From positions 170,730 through 234,729 of the forward strand of contig NMRB01000851.1 in NCBI GenBank assembly GCA_002633025.1: a DNA stretch of 64,000 nucleotides. The letters run 5' to 3'. How positions within the stretch are numbered: the first letter of the stretch is position 1; each line of letters begins with the position of its first letter. Made by a program: the position numbers and the translations under genes. Shown here piece by piece: positions 10,980 through 20,568 of this stretch. The notes below the pieces were generated by a model. It did not search any database, had not been told where the DNA came from, and saw only the letters and a list, made by a program, of their open reading frames with translations. The DNA is from Notospermus geniculatus. Taxonomy: Eukaryota; Nemertea; Pilidiophora; Heteronemertea; Lineidae.

Positions 10980-12054
10980 CCCCCTCCAGATTCTTCTAGT
11001 ACCTGTGGAGTATTTTTCTTTGCCGAGTCTTGGTTTGGAACAATGTATCTTGCTCTGTAAATCTCCATCTACTGGAATAAATTGTTCAAGAGCCTGTGTA
11101 CACTTGTACATGTCAGATTCTCTGTGTGTTCCCCTGGTAGAAATCATGGTCTCCCTAGCTATCTTTTGTTCAGAAAACCCGAGACTGGGGACCACTACAA
11201 AAACATTAGGTCAGTCTCCCCATCTTCACCTCCCACTCGTCGTAAGATGAAAAGCAACAACGTATTGAATTCATAGATTTTTTACTTTTCTACCCAGCTA
11301 CATGGCATTTTTCAATAACTAACATTATCTAAGAATCTATTGTAACAGTAAGCCAACAGTCTCTTGTCAATATCAGCTTTGAATAATTCAGTCAGCTTTC
11401 CAACACAGATTAAATGACAATTGAGGTCTAATCCCGCGGATCAAAGAGGCGAAATTAGAATTGATTAATCACGTTTTCAACACGGTCAAGTGTTTGATGA
11501 GCGTAAGCGGTTTAACCTTCCTTGATGATGAATGACACTGAGAACAGTCAGGGTCGAGATCCTACTGGTGGAGGGGTGGGCTTCCTGGTAACTGAGCGAG
11601 AAAGATGACAGTGTTTGCAAGGAGAACTGGATGGTTGGCAGCAGAAGATGTTGGGTGCCGGAAAGGCAATGGTCCTACAGGCAGAGCCAACTAAAGCCTG
11701 CCTTACCATGCACAAAACCAGTCTGACCTCAGAATCAGGTGGAAACTCCACACTGCTTGGTGTGATACGTGAAATTTAAATGACAGACTTCGTACTCAGT
11801 GAATTAGAATTGTGATGAATGAGTCTATGATTGGTGAGTCTGGCCGTGACAGGACTCAGACTTGTGAACGACATGATGTCAGATTTATTTAAGAACGACT
11901 TACAAGTACATATCGACCTTTTCTTGGAAAATACCTTGACTTTATTCATTGCCTTCTTGATGCAGTGGTTTCGTTACCATTGACTTACATTGAAGACACT
12001 CGTGATAAAGCTACGGGTGGGGACAGGGCCGGTGTCCTCCATGTCACCTTGCGT
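10980..12054. other. No recognisable feature
   Basis: Frames at 11,005-11,250 (+), 11,082-11,276 (+) and 10,956-11,195 (-) overlap one another and none shows a domain. Nothing else seen. Confidence 0.4.
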
Positions 12055-12316
12055 CAGGCGATGCCTCCCTCTCTCTGGCGGCGTCTCGCTCTGTCTGGTG
12101 GCGTCTCCCTCTCTCTGGTGGCGTTTCCCTCTCTCTGGTGACGTCTAGACTCCCTCTGTCTGGTGGCGTCTCCCTCTGTCTGGTGACGTTTCCCTCTCTC
12201 TGGTGACGTCTCCCTCTGTCTGGCGGCGTTTCCCTCTCTCTGGTGACGTCTCCCTCTGTCTGGNGCGTCTCCCTCTCTCTGCGCGGCGTCTCCCTCTCTC
12301 TGGCGTCTCCCTTCCA
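12055..12316. repeat. 20-bp minisatellite with an unknown base inside
   Basis: TCTCCCTCTCTCTGGTGACG and close variants repeat about a dozen times, with an undetermined base at 12,264. The minus strand stays open as an Arg/Glu-rich periodic peptide, which is a by-product. Array length is probably unreliable because of the gap. Confidence 0.9.
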
Positions 12317-13046
12317 TGGCGTCTTACTGTCGCGGCATGGTTGTGTCTTCCAAACTCTTGCATCTCCAAAATACTAGATGGTCACAAAATGCCATTGTTA
12401 TTGGTAGCCTAACCCCTTCACATGCCCTAAACCTGGACAGCATGGCGTAGGCCTACTGGCACAACTGCAGACCATCCAGCATTTAGGTACATTATCAGAG
12501 AGTTGTTCCAGTGATTGGTTCTGACACTACCAGTTCATCATGCAGGTCTTCCCTTACCACGTCAATACGACCCATATCTTATTAACCTTCCCTCCATCTG
12601 CTGCATCCATCTCCCAGTCGTCTGCTCCCCATAAACATCTCAAAACCACATGATTTCCACGATCAATCCCGATACCTCACGGATCACCGCACCTTTCAAA
12701 TTTCACCGATTTGCAGACTTTGAACATTTCTGCTTGGGTGAGTTTGAATGAACCCATATAAAGATAGGTTAGTCTTATATTGAGATGTGATTCACATGAT
12801 ATTGCTGATGGCCAGGATTAACTGTTTAAGGATACAAAAGAGAAACGAGCACACTTCAACCGACATAAAGCAACCATTTCGGTACAGCACCACCACAAAC
12901 ATTTTGCAATCATTATAAGGACCTTCATATGCTGCATGTCAAAATGGTTGAAATTAGCTACTACATTAGACTTTTCAACAGTACAGCAACACTGCACACA
13001 GGTCGAAATCTTTGAACATTACTTTTACAGCCACTTCGCCACTCAT
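12317..13046. other. No recognisable feature
   Basis: Unique-looking sequence. No gene, RNA or repeat recognised. Confidence 0.4.
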
Positions 13047-13390
13047 CTAAACAATAGAGCAAGCTTTTGTCGGTGTATGGTGGCCTAAACAATAGAGCAA
13101 GCTTTTGTCGGTGTATGGAGGCCTAAACAATACACCAAGCTTTTGTCGGTGTATGAAGGCCTAAACAATAGAGCAAGCTTTTGTCGGTGTATGGAGGTCT
13201 AAACAATAGAGCAAGCTTTTGTCGGTGTATGGAGGCCTAAACAATAGAGCAAGCTTTTGTCGGTGTATGAAGGCCTAAACAATAGAGCAAGCTTTTGTCG
13301 GTGTATGGAGGCCTAAACAATAGAGCAAGCTTTTGTCGGTGTATGAAGGCCTAAACAATAGAGCAAGCTTTTGTCGGTGTATGAAGGCCT
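13047..13390. repeat. 38-bp minisatellite, nine copies
   Basis: The unit starting TAAACAATAGAGCAAGCTTT and ending TGTATGGAGGCC repeats at exact 38-base spacing, with alternation between GGAGG, GAAGG and GGTGG at one site. That alternation suggests higher-order duplication of two-unit blocks. Confidence 0.92.
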
Positions 13391-14009
13391 TAACATTTCG
13401 GATTGATCCTGTCTGTGGGTCATCATCCTGGTGTCTGAATGCAGTGATACGGGATCGATTTGCCGACTCTAGAAGAGAACCCTGTAATATGTCTACTCCA
13501 CCTCCAGCTCTCGCTAACCTAAACCCACAACCGACCAGCAGCCAATCAATGCTAATAATCGACAGAAAATGGTCCATCAATCCAGCTGAGTGCGAGGCGT
13601 GCATATTCTACGCCGATCATGGCCGCCCAGATCGATCACCGAAATCTGCCATGACTATTATGGCTCATCAAACTGGCGTTTCTACCAGGATTCTGACAGT
13701 CTGTCATTAACCAATGAAAAGAGTGCCACATTTTCCAACTTCTGATTGATCAGAAACGAAAATCTTTTTTTCACCGCGGCGTTCACATCTCGACTCCAGG
13801 TAGTGAAATTTCACTGATGCCCAACATATTACCTGCTGAATTGTGCATTATCGACGAGGCCGAATCACAGTCCATTCTTATGGACGAGGTGGTTTCATTG
13901 TAGCCTGGGTAGACCGACATTATTTGGTTCCCATCAAGTCTTTGTTGGTCTACAGTCTGATCGCAGACAGGGGATGCTCCAAAGGTCTGTTTTTTCCAAG
14001 TCAGTGCTG
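13391..14009. other. No recognisable feature
   Basis: The plus frame to 13,710 begins in the minisatellite and then has no recognisable domain. No splice sites stand out. Confidence 0.4.
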
Positions 14010-14235
14010 CCTAGAGCCCCCAGGTCACAGCAGTACCGTATTTCAGCAAGTAATGGTCCCTACACCCGCAAGGTCACAGTTCTTGTACAATCAATGCTCC
14101 CTACACCCTCAAGGTCACAGTACTTGTGCAATCAATGCTCCCTACACCCTCAAGGTCACAGTACTTGTGCAATCAATGCTCCCTACATTGTCAAGGTCAC
14201 AGACTTGTACAATCAATGCTCCCTCCACCCTCCAG
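14010..14235. repeat. 41-bp tandem repeat, about five copies
   Basis: AATCAATGCTCCCTACACCC followed by TCAAGGTCACAGTACTTGTG recurs at 14,089, 14,130 and 14,171 (spacing 41), with diverged copies at both ends. Each unit contains the AAGGTCA word, a nuclear-receptor-type half-site. The 162-codon plus frame across it is a repeat by-product. Confidence 0.85.
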
Positions 14236-14812
14236 TTTTTCCCTAACGATGTCTCCCCACTGCCTCTTTCAGCCAATTTCCCGTCATGTCGGCCCCAGCT
14301 GCCTCTGCCGTCTCTATGGTGGTACAGCTAATGTCGGGACACGCATACACCTGCCTGTACAATGAGTTAATTGAGCTGTGTACATAGCGAGGTGTTCGTT
14401 GCTTTTGCTGTTGATATAGCTATAAAATCATATTGTCAATGGTGATTTGGTTTGAATGCATTCAGAATACAAACATATGGAGATATGAATTCTTCATCAG
14501 TTCCTCACTATTTCATAATTTTGGTAGAAATGCTGTTATTGTGACATGTGTTTGTGTTTTACGATGTATAAATGCTACGTCTGTGGGCCATGTCATGGAT
14601 AATCGGGTAAACAATTCTGCGAAAACATATTTTCTGCAAATACCTTAAACACTGTTCCAAAGTATTCAAGATTAAAGACATTTTAAAGTTAGGATTATCA
14701 ACCCTCAACGAGACAAAATCTGTTTTCAGTTGCCACAATATAGATGTTAAAGTCAGAACTGATTTTCAAATCAAGGTCACTCATTCCCTGTATCTGATCA
14801 GAAGGAGCCACA
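14236..14812. other. No recognisable feature
   Basis: AT-rich in the second half. A 71-codon frame at 14,433-14,648 lacks any domain. Confidence 0.4.
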
Positions 14813-15140
14813 AATGGGAGACGTAACTGCCGTCAAAGGCCACCACCATATAGCGGTCCTAGGACGTCACGAAATTTGACGTCACAGAGAAGTGCACGTC
14901 ACGATATTTGACGTCACAGAGAAGTGCACGCCACGATATTTGACGTCACAGAGAAGTGCACGCCACGATATTTGACGTCACAGAGAGGTGCACGCCACGA
15001 TATTTGACGTCACAGAGAAGTGCACTCCATGACGTCACCTATAATGACGTGGATACCATGGCTTACGCCTTTGACGTCACATTTTGTGACGTTCTAGAAC
15101 CGCTAACAGGCACCTTCTGACGACGGTAAAGTCTCCAATT
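14813..15140. mobile_element. MITE family A, copy 4, with internal 32-bp amplification
   Basis: Full-length family A ends (ATGGGAGACGTAACTGCCGT on the left; GACGGTAAAGTCTCCAATT on the right) enclose five tandem 32-base units at 14,871-15,030. Each unit contains TTTGACGTCACAGAGAAGTG. Other copies have one such unit, so this element expanded internally to about 328 bp. It carries seven perfect TGACGTCA octamers, at 14,878, 14,910, 14,942, 14,974, 15,006, 15,030 and 15,072. Confidence 0.88.
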
Positions 15141-15694
15141 GCCTTCCTACTTGCCACGTATAATCCTGTGATCAAAAACGAGGAGAACCCCATCTTTGAA
15201 TCCATCCTCTCATCTTCAGCAACCAACTCCACCGTCAGAGCGATCATCACTAATTGATTTTTATCTATGATACACTCATCAAAGCAATAGCGATGACAAC
15301 AAAATGGCGGACTTCCTGGATTTACGTGCACCCATTAGGGTTTGGATGAGGTGAAAATGGAGATGGTCTTCAGTGTAATGGCGATGTGATTGACTCTTTC
15401 CTGTCGCAGCATACGTTGGTAGTGACGGCTATAAGTATCGGTAATGGGGATAGTAGGGGAAAAACTGGCATGGAATTGATGACGGACAGACTACTGTCTG
15501 GCGGTGAGGGACTGTATTGTTTTTTTATCTGTGGTACAAAGCACAGGTGGTCATAAAAAATATCATTATTCCTCTCAATAAGGAATTGACGTGGGACCGT
15601 AACATGAATGGTTTTCGCCTGGCGTGAAATAAAGGCTACTCCCTTCGCCAGCATCAAAACTGATAAACATACAACTCCTGAAATTTTACAGAAA
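15141..15694. other. No recognisable feature
   Basis: Minus frames at 15,077-15,331 and 15,370-15,657 have no recognisable domain; the first starts inside the MITE. Nothing else seen. Confidence 0.4.
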
Positions 15695-15765
15695 GCCTGT
15701 CACATAGATATTCATTGGAAAGTACTCACTGAGAGCTTTCCAATGAATACCTATGATACAGGGTT
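15695..15765. mobile_element. MITE family B hairpin, copy 1
   Basis: The arms are CATAGATATTCATTGGAAAG and its inverted partner CTTTCCAATGAATACCTATG, around a loop of about 12 bases. The outer CCTGTCA/GATACAGGG extends the stem. Similarity to copy 2 continues to the right (GGTTCAGGTG, then CAAGCTTTT) to about 15,800, so the element may be longer than the stem. Confidence 0.8.
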
Positions 15766-16904
15766 CAGGTGACTTACAAGCTTTTCACATTTTCATTTGG
15801 AAAGCTCCACCTTTCCCTTCACCACCATTACAACCATCTGCCTATTTTTATGCTAAATGCCTCGATTTGTTTATCTTATTTCTCTCTTTTGTTCTCCATC
15901 AATCGCCTGTGGACATTTATTTCTTCCTCGGCTTGTTTCTTTGAGCCAATAGAATCTTGATTACAACCTCACCAGGAGGGAGCTATTAGTCGGGCTCGTC
16001 ATTGATCAACCATTCTGTAGTCGGGGTAGTTTAGCTGCAGCGGTAGCACTGCCGCTGGTACCAAATCTTTTATACCTGTCATGCCTGTCTTCTGACGCAT
16101 TATCTGGTTCCTCTTTACTCAAGTTTACCATTTCCATTTGGGCTTTTGGGGGGGGGGAGCAAACGAGGGGAGGGTGTAGAAGGATTCATTTTTGTGTTGA
16201 TTCAGAGAAATCTCTGTTGTAAGGAAGATGTTGGTGGCCTTCGTTTCCAAAATCATGGCATATTTTAAGGCCCTCATACGTCGAAATCACGTCATGAAAC
16301 TTTGAAGTCACGATCTGTGTGTTGACGCTGTGTTCATGCCGTGAGGTCGCTTGATATTTTGACGGCCAATATGGCGTCATCGTGTCGTCATGGAAATGTG
16401 ACGCCACGTGAACACCTCTATACTTGGTCCTGGTCCAGTGTTACCGTAAACGCAGCAGTAAGCATTCTTTGTGTATATTTCACCACATCAGATTGCTCAA
16501 TTAATTCTGCGCAGACGATGAGACACACGAGCCCGCGTCACTCAAGTGTGATAATCATACGTTATAACGTTCGTCGTTTATTGCTTCACAATGGCCACTA
16601 TGTGGCGGCTGATTGGCCGTAATTGCCAGATTGGCCTATCATAATATCCGAGTGATAATTAATTGTAATCAGAGGAGGAGAGTTGTGGACAGTGATTGAA
16701 TGGAAGGCAGTTGGATGGTTTCCCTCATCCATCACGTGTTTAATCAGAGAAAAACTGGTAAAATCACATCATACTTGTCACATTGGTGTCATAGCAATAT
16801 AGACTTCAGCAAGGTTCGTTTAATGTTTTACTGCGTGGTTGAAAAGCTCTTGACTGAAAATGTTCAATCTAGAAAAATTCATGAAATCTTGCAGAAAACT
16901 TACC
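15766..16904. other. No recognisable gene
   Basis: Includes a G run at about 16,148-16,157 and a tRNA D-arm-like phrase TTTAGCTGCAGCGGTAGCAC at about 16,030-16,049 without a matching T arm. The frames at 16,186-16,622 and 16,700-17,023 show no domain. Confidence 0.4.
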
Positions 16905-16970
16905 ACATAGGTATTCATTCGAAAGTACGCACTGAGAGCTTTCCAATGAATACCTATGCGACGGGGTTCA
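16905..16970. mobile_element. MITE family B hairpin, copy 2
   Basis: The arms CATAGGTATTCATTCGAAAG and CTTTCCAATGAATACCTATG flank the same short loop as copy 1 (ACTGAGAG), with GGGGTTCAGGTG to the right. One arm has a single mismatch. Confidence 0.8.
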
Positions 16971-17338
16971 GGTGCCTTTCAAGCTTTTTACATTTTTGTT
17001 TTCGGCAAAAATTGGCCTGGTAGGAGTAGCATGCCGTAACTTCTTAGATACCATTGGTTTTGTACAATCTTTATGACAATTGTCTTCCAAAGGCAAGTCT
17101 CCTCTCCAATGTCTTCTGGAGGCCATCTGTATGTCCCCCACCTCTCCATCCAATTAGTGAGTGTCTTATACCAAATAAGTTCATTAGTTAATGAGAAATT
17201 ATCGTTACTAAGATGGTTGTGATCACGGTAGGATTATCATCAGTGGGTCGGGGTATCGGCCGAAATTGTGGCCACCATCATCATCTTAGGATTCATCGAA
17301 GGTGTCAACATGATGCTGTAGAAACACTGGTGCCAACT
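16971..17338. other. No recognisable feature
   Basis: Short unique-looking stretch between two MITEs. Contains GTGATCACGGTAGG and ATCATCATC words only. Confidence 0.4.
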
Positions 17339-17514
17339 AGTATTTATCGTTTCCATGACGTAACGTCAACAGTGTCCGCCATTGCTGACGTCGATGCCAT
17401 GACGCAAAACCGGGGGCAAGACGTCGTGACGTCGTCCTATGACGCAAAGCCGGGGGCAAAACGCGCAACTCAACAGAACGACGTTTACGTCGTGGAAACG
17501 ATGAATATCTGCTA
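17339..17514 (-). mobile_element. MITE family C, copy 1
   Basis: Reverse-complement similarity to 29,358-29,525 over the whole length. Shared blocks include GTTTCCACGACGTAA, CGTTCTGTTGAGTTG, CCCCCGGCTTTGCGTCAT and GGCAATGGCGGACA. The ends are inverted copies of each other (TTTCCATGACGTAACG against CGTTTACGTCGTGGAAACG). Rich in GACGTC/TGACG words. Confidence 0.75.
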
Positions 17515-17889
17515 GGCCTTCTCCTGGTATTGTCCCTGCCATATTTTGTCCTACCTCACCGTAAGTTAATCTGTAAATTCTCTCAATCAGAATCCCCAAC
17601 ATTGGATTAGAGTTAATCCTTGAGTAAGTATGTGATCCTCTTGTCATTACTCTTCCATTTGGCTGGGAGATGATCTGATCATCACGTACAACTGTCTCAT
17701 CATTACTAAGAGTTCAATCTAACTCTGTCAACCATTATAATCACTAGATTTTAGTCTGTTTCTGATTATGATGGACTTTACCTAATGTGCTCTAATTAAA
17801 ATGTAACTGTGTGGGCGAATCCGGCATGATGGTAGTCAACTTGCTTAAAGTAACGAAGCAGCCACGTTCCTCCTCGCCCAGGCGATGGG
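17515..17889. other. No recognisable feature
   Basis: AT-rich with several TCTCATCATTA/CTAATTAA-like words. No gene or repeat recognised. Confidence 0.4.
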
Positions 17890-18118
17890 ACTCGTCTCTT
17901 TACCTCAGGTGGTAGAGTGTTGGTCTAAGAAACAGAGGGCCGTATGCACCAAGCGAAGATTATCTTGAACTCAGTTTGAGCCACAACTTTTCCATTGTCA
18001 CATCATGCCCTGGCAAACCTGAACAATTGCAAAGCTGTGGCTCAACCTGAGTTCAAGATGATGTTCGTTTGGTGCATACGGCCCTAGAGGTCCCAGGTTC
18101 GAATCCCTATGTGGCTCT
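17890..18118 (+). pseudogene. tRNA-like sequence split by a MITE
   Basis: The left part (to 17,936) has a D-arm/A-box-like TACCTCAGGTGGTAGAG, then TTGGTCTAAGAAACAGA, which resembles an anticodon arm. The right part (from 18,085) has GGTCCC, then a B-box GGTTCGAATCC and CTATGTGGCTC. Between them sits a complete family D hairpin. Removing it restores tRNA-like spacing. The T stem pairs poorly, so I read it as a tRNA pseudogene or SINE head. This is inference from the box motifs. Confidence 0.45.
17937..18084. mobile_element. MITE family D, copy 1
   Basis: The ends GGGCCGTATGCACC and GGTGCATACGGCCC are perfect inverted repeats. The arms continue inward with ATTATCTTGAACTCAG and CTGAGTTCAAGATGAT, then TTGAGCCACA and TGTGGCTCAA. 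About 148 bp, no coding capacity. Confidence 0.9.
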
Positions 18119-18128
18119 TCATCATATA

Positions 18129-18273
18129 GGGCGGTATGCACCAGTGAAAATTATCTTGAACTCAGGTTGAGCCACAACTTTCCATTGTCACATCATGCCC
18201 TGGCAAGACTGAACAATTGAAAAGTTGTGGCTCAACCTGAGTTCAAGATAATCTTTGTTGGTGCATACGGCCC
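18129..18273. mobile_element. MITE family D, copy 2
   Basis: Same structure and near-identical interior (CATTGTCACATCATGCCCTG) as copy 1, in direct orientation only about 45 bp away. The left end is altered (GGGCGGTATGCACC). Flanks ATATAG/ATAG hint at a short target duplication but are not decisive. Confidence 0.88.
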
Positions 18274-19165
18274 ATAGTGTTAGTCAGTCAATTGTTGTGA
18301 ACCTTTGCTAGATTCAGGTTGGACAGTCTCTTCGTGTGGAGCAAGTCTTCCGACTTCCTTCCCCTCTGACCTTCTCCATCCTCTGTTTGCTGATGGTGTC
18401 AAATACTCCAGAACACATCCCCGCACAAACACACACCTTGCACGAGATAAACCTGGATAATATTCATTGTCGTCATATTCCTCAACGACCCTTGAATCTG
18501 AGCAACTCCCAGCATTCGTTGACGGAATCACCAACTCTAAAAGCCACCAAACAAAAGCACGTTCTTCTGTGATATACTTAGATGAAGGCATAAAAATCAT
18601 GATATAGGCTGGTAACAAAAGCCTCGAGGCATCAAACAGTGTTGGTGGTTGTTTGGTCTCTGTCGAGAGGAACAGCATCGGGTGATCAAAGGTTGGAAAA
18701 GTAATCCCACGATGAGATAGATTCTAAAGTATTAAAGACTGGCAGCCATGTTGGTTTGGGGGCCATATCAAAGGTCATTAAAGACTGGCAGCCATGTTGG
18801 TNTAGAATGAATCTTGAGTGAATTACCGGTGCACCAAGCGAGAGACTGGATTGAAATTCAAACTGAAGTATTTTCCTCGTCTGTTCAGCCAATTGCGTGT
18901 GACAGAACCAGTGGAATGACACATTTGATGCTAATTCACCACAAATTGAGACTTTCACTTTCAATAAAGAACATAATGAGATTTCATCCAGTGAAGGCGT
19001 GCAAAAGGTATTTAAGTTGGAGCTTGTCAAATGTTGAGTGTCAGGCCATGTTCTTGGTGAAATCTCCTGGCCATAGAAGGGTCTTAGGCTCCGTGCTGTA
19101 TGAGGAGGACTTTCGGTGTGGTTTTTGGGTGATATCTGCAGCGTTTGAAAGGTGGGAGCTGCCTT
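18274..19165. other. Unrecognised, with a 46-bp direct repeat cut by an unknown base
   Basis: TAAAGACTGGCAGCCATGTT occurs at about 18,732 and again 46 bases later, where an unknown base at 18,802 interrupts. Short frames on both strands (18,280-18,678 and 18,686-19,030 minus; 18,336-18,572 and 18,814-19,167 plus) show no domain. Confidence 0.45.
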
Positions 19166-19790
19166 AGGTCTGCTGATGTCAAACTGCCATTGACTCCTGC
19201 TCTGGCCTAGGAGGAGGTCAGTTACTCCTGGACATTGTGACTTCTCTTATGCTGCCCCGAAGACTATGGAACAAGCTTCCACGTCACTTCAGGGTTAGGG
19301 GCAGCATCTTGATCTTCAAGAGTTGCCTAAAACCTATCCAGGATGGTCCCATTTGAAATAAAGTAGGTCTGCTGATGACAAACTCCTGGCGGCCTAGGAG
19401 CAGGTCAGTTACTCCTGGAGAAAATGCCGTCTCTTGTCCTGCCCCCAAGACTATGGAATCAGCTTCCACGTCATATCAGGGCAAGCGGCGGTATCTCAAT
19501 CTTCAGGAGTAGCCTCAAAACTTACCAAAGATGGTGTACCATCCTATACGATGCCTTGGGTCTGCTGATGACAAACTGCTGCTGCAGCTTTAGGTCTAGG
19601 AGTAGGTCTGTTGAGAACAATAGCCTTGAGGAACTCCTTTACGTTGAGGAGCGTTCTAAAATACGGGCCAAAGTATTATTTTTGCCGCTCCAAGACTGTG
19701 GCATCAACTTCGTCGTCAAATCAGGGCAGGTGGCACCATCTCAGTCTTCAGGAGACGCCTCAAAACCTACCTCTCTCGTTGCTACACGAC
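19166..19790 (+). repeat. Three tandem decayed copies of a LINE reverse-transcriptase C-terminus
   Basis: Three direct units begin GGTCTGCTGATG at about 19,167, 19,366 and 19,560. Each contains a segment whose translation fits the last domain of CR1/L2/Jockey-type LINE polymerases, R-L-W-N-x-L-P-x-x-I-R then F-x-x-x-L-K-T-Y. Unit 1 reads RLWNKLPRHFR; unit 2 RLWNQLPRHIR and SLKTYQRW; unit 3 RLWHQLRRQIR and RRLKTYLSRC. Frames are broken between units, so no intact enzyme is present. That only the 3'-terminal piece is tandemly repeated is unusual. Assignment rests on motif memory, not a search. Confidence 0.6.
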
Positions 19791-20519
19791 GTCATAGTGC
19801 CTTTGATCACGCTGACAGTTGTGGATACAGGCACTTCTTCATGTAAAACACTTCTCTGTTCATTCGTTTTCATTTTCAGCTGCAGCTCAGTCAGCATAAC
19901 GTCCTCATTCTCCCATTCAGGTCGGCCCGCCAAGCAGCTGCTCAGCCGACATTTCCTACCATCATGATGAATATTGAGGGTTAACTGGCAACTTTTTCAC
20001 CTGCCCAAGATGTCGACCATCATCATCATCAGCTAATGCATCCCTCTCCACATAATCTCCTCCGCCGTTGCATTCTTTCAGCTCGGACACCGACTATAAC
20101 AAAGAGAGGAAACCCAGGAATACATCGCTAGAATAACACCAGATAATATGATATTGGAAATATTATATTACCTTCTATCCGGCGATGATCATTTCTGCTG
20201 TTTCTTCTGTTACACCTGCCATCTTGTAGATTAACTGGTATTCTTATATTAACAAAACCAGGGCTTTTTCTTCCAATCAGGCTGCGTGTTATTCTATCTT
20301 AGAAACGAACACAGGAGATAGAAGATGTCGAGAACATCCTTCTTTTCTATCGAATATGATGAAGCTTGCTCTACAATAGTCGGAGGAAGTATTTCTATGT
20401 TCTGTTTCTCACAATAGTCAACAACTTTTCAGCAAAACAATGGTTTCGTTGACGTTAATGCTGAAGTATACAGGTATACAAGGCCGTAGGTAGGTAGAGG
20501 CGGCAGAGGGAATTAGAGG
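19791..20519. other. No recognisable feature
   Basis: Unique-looking; a CATCATCATC run sits at about 20,018-20,028. The plus frames ending at 19,846 and 19,967 begin in the LINE-like repeat and do not continue as a domain. Confidence 0.4.
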
Positions 20520-20568
20520 AGGCGGGGGGGGGGGGGGCAAAGNGGGGTGTTTTGCCCCCCCCCCTTCC
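20520..20568. other. G-run / unknown base / C-run
   Basis: A G-run at about 20,524-20,537 is followed by an unknown base at 20,543, then GGGG and a C-run at about 20,556-20,565. The flanking homopolymers are complementary and could form a hairpin or quadruplex, a likely reason for the sequencing gap. Confidence 0.6.

Noticed and set aside
12055-12316. Arg/Glu-rich coding repeat on the minus strand
   Set aside because: The 20-bp unit gives charged periodic peptides in several frames at once; this is a property of the repeat, and it contains an unknown base.
13047-13390. Second CRISPR-like regular array (38 bp)
   Set aside because: No spacers; continuous tandem units with single-site variants.
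16025-16075. tRNA gene
   Set aside because: D-arm-like phrase only; no T arm or acceptor pairing found.
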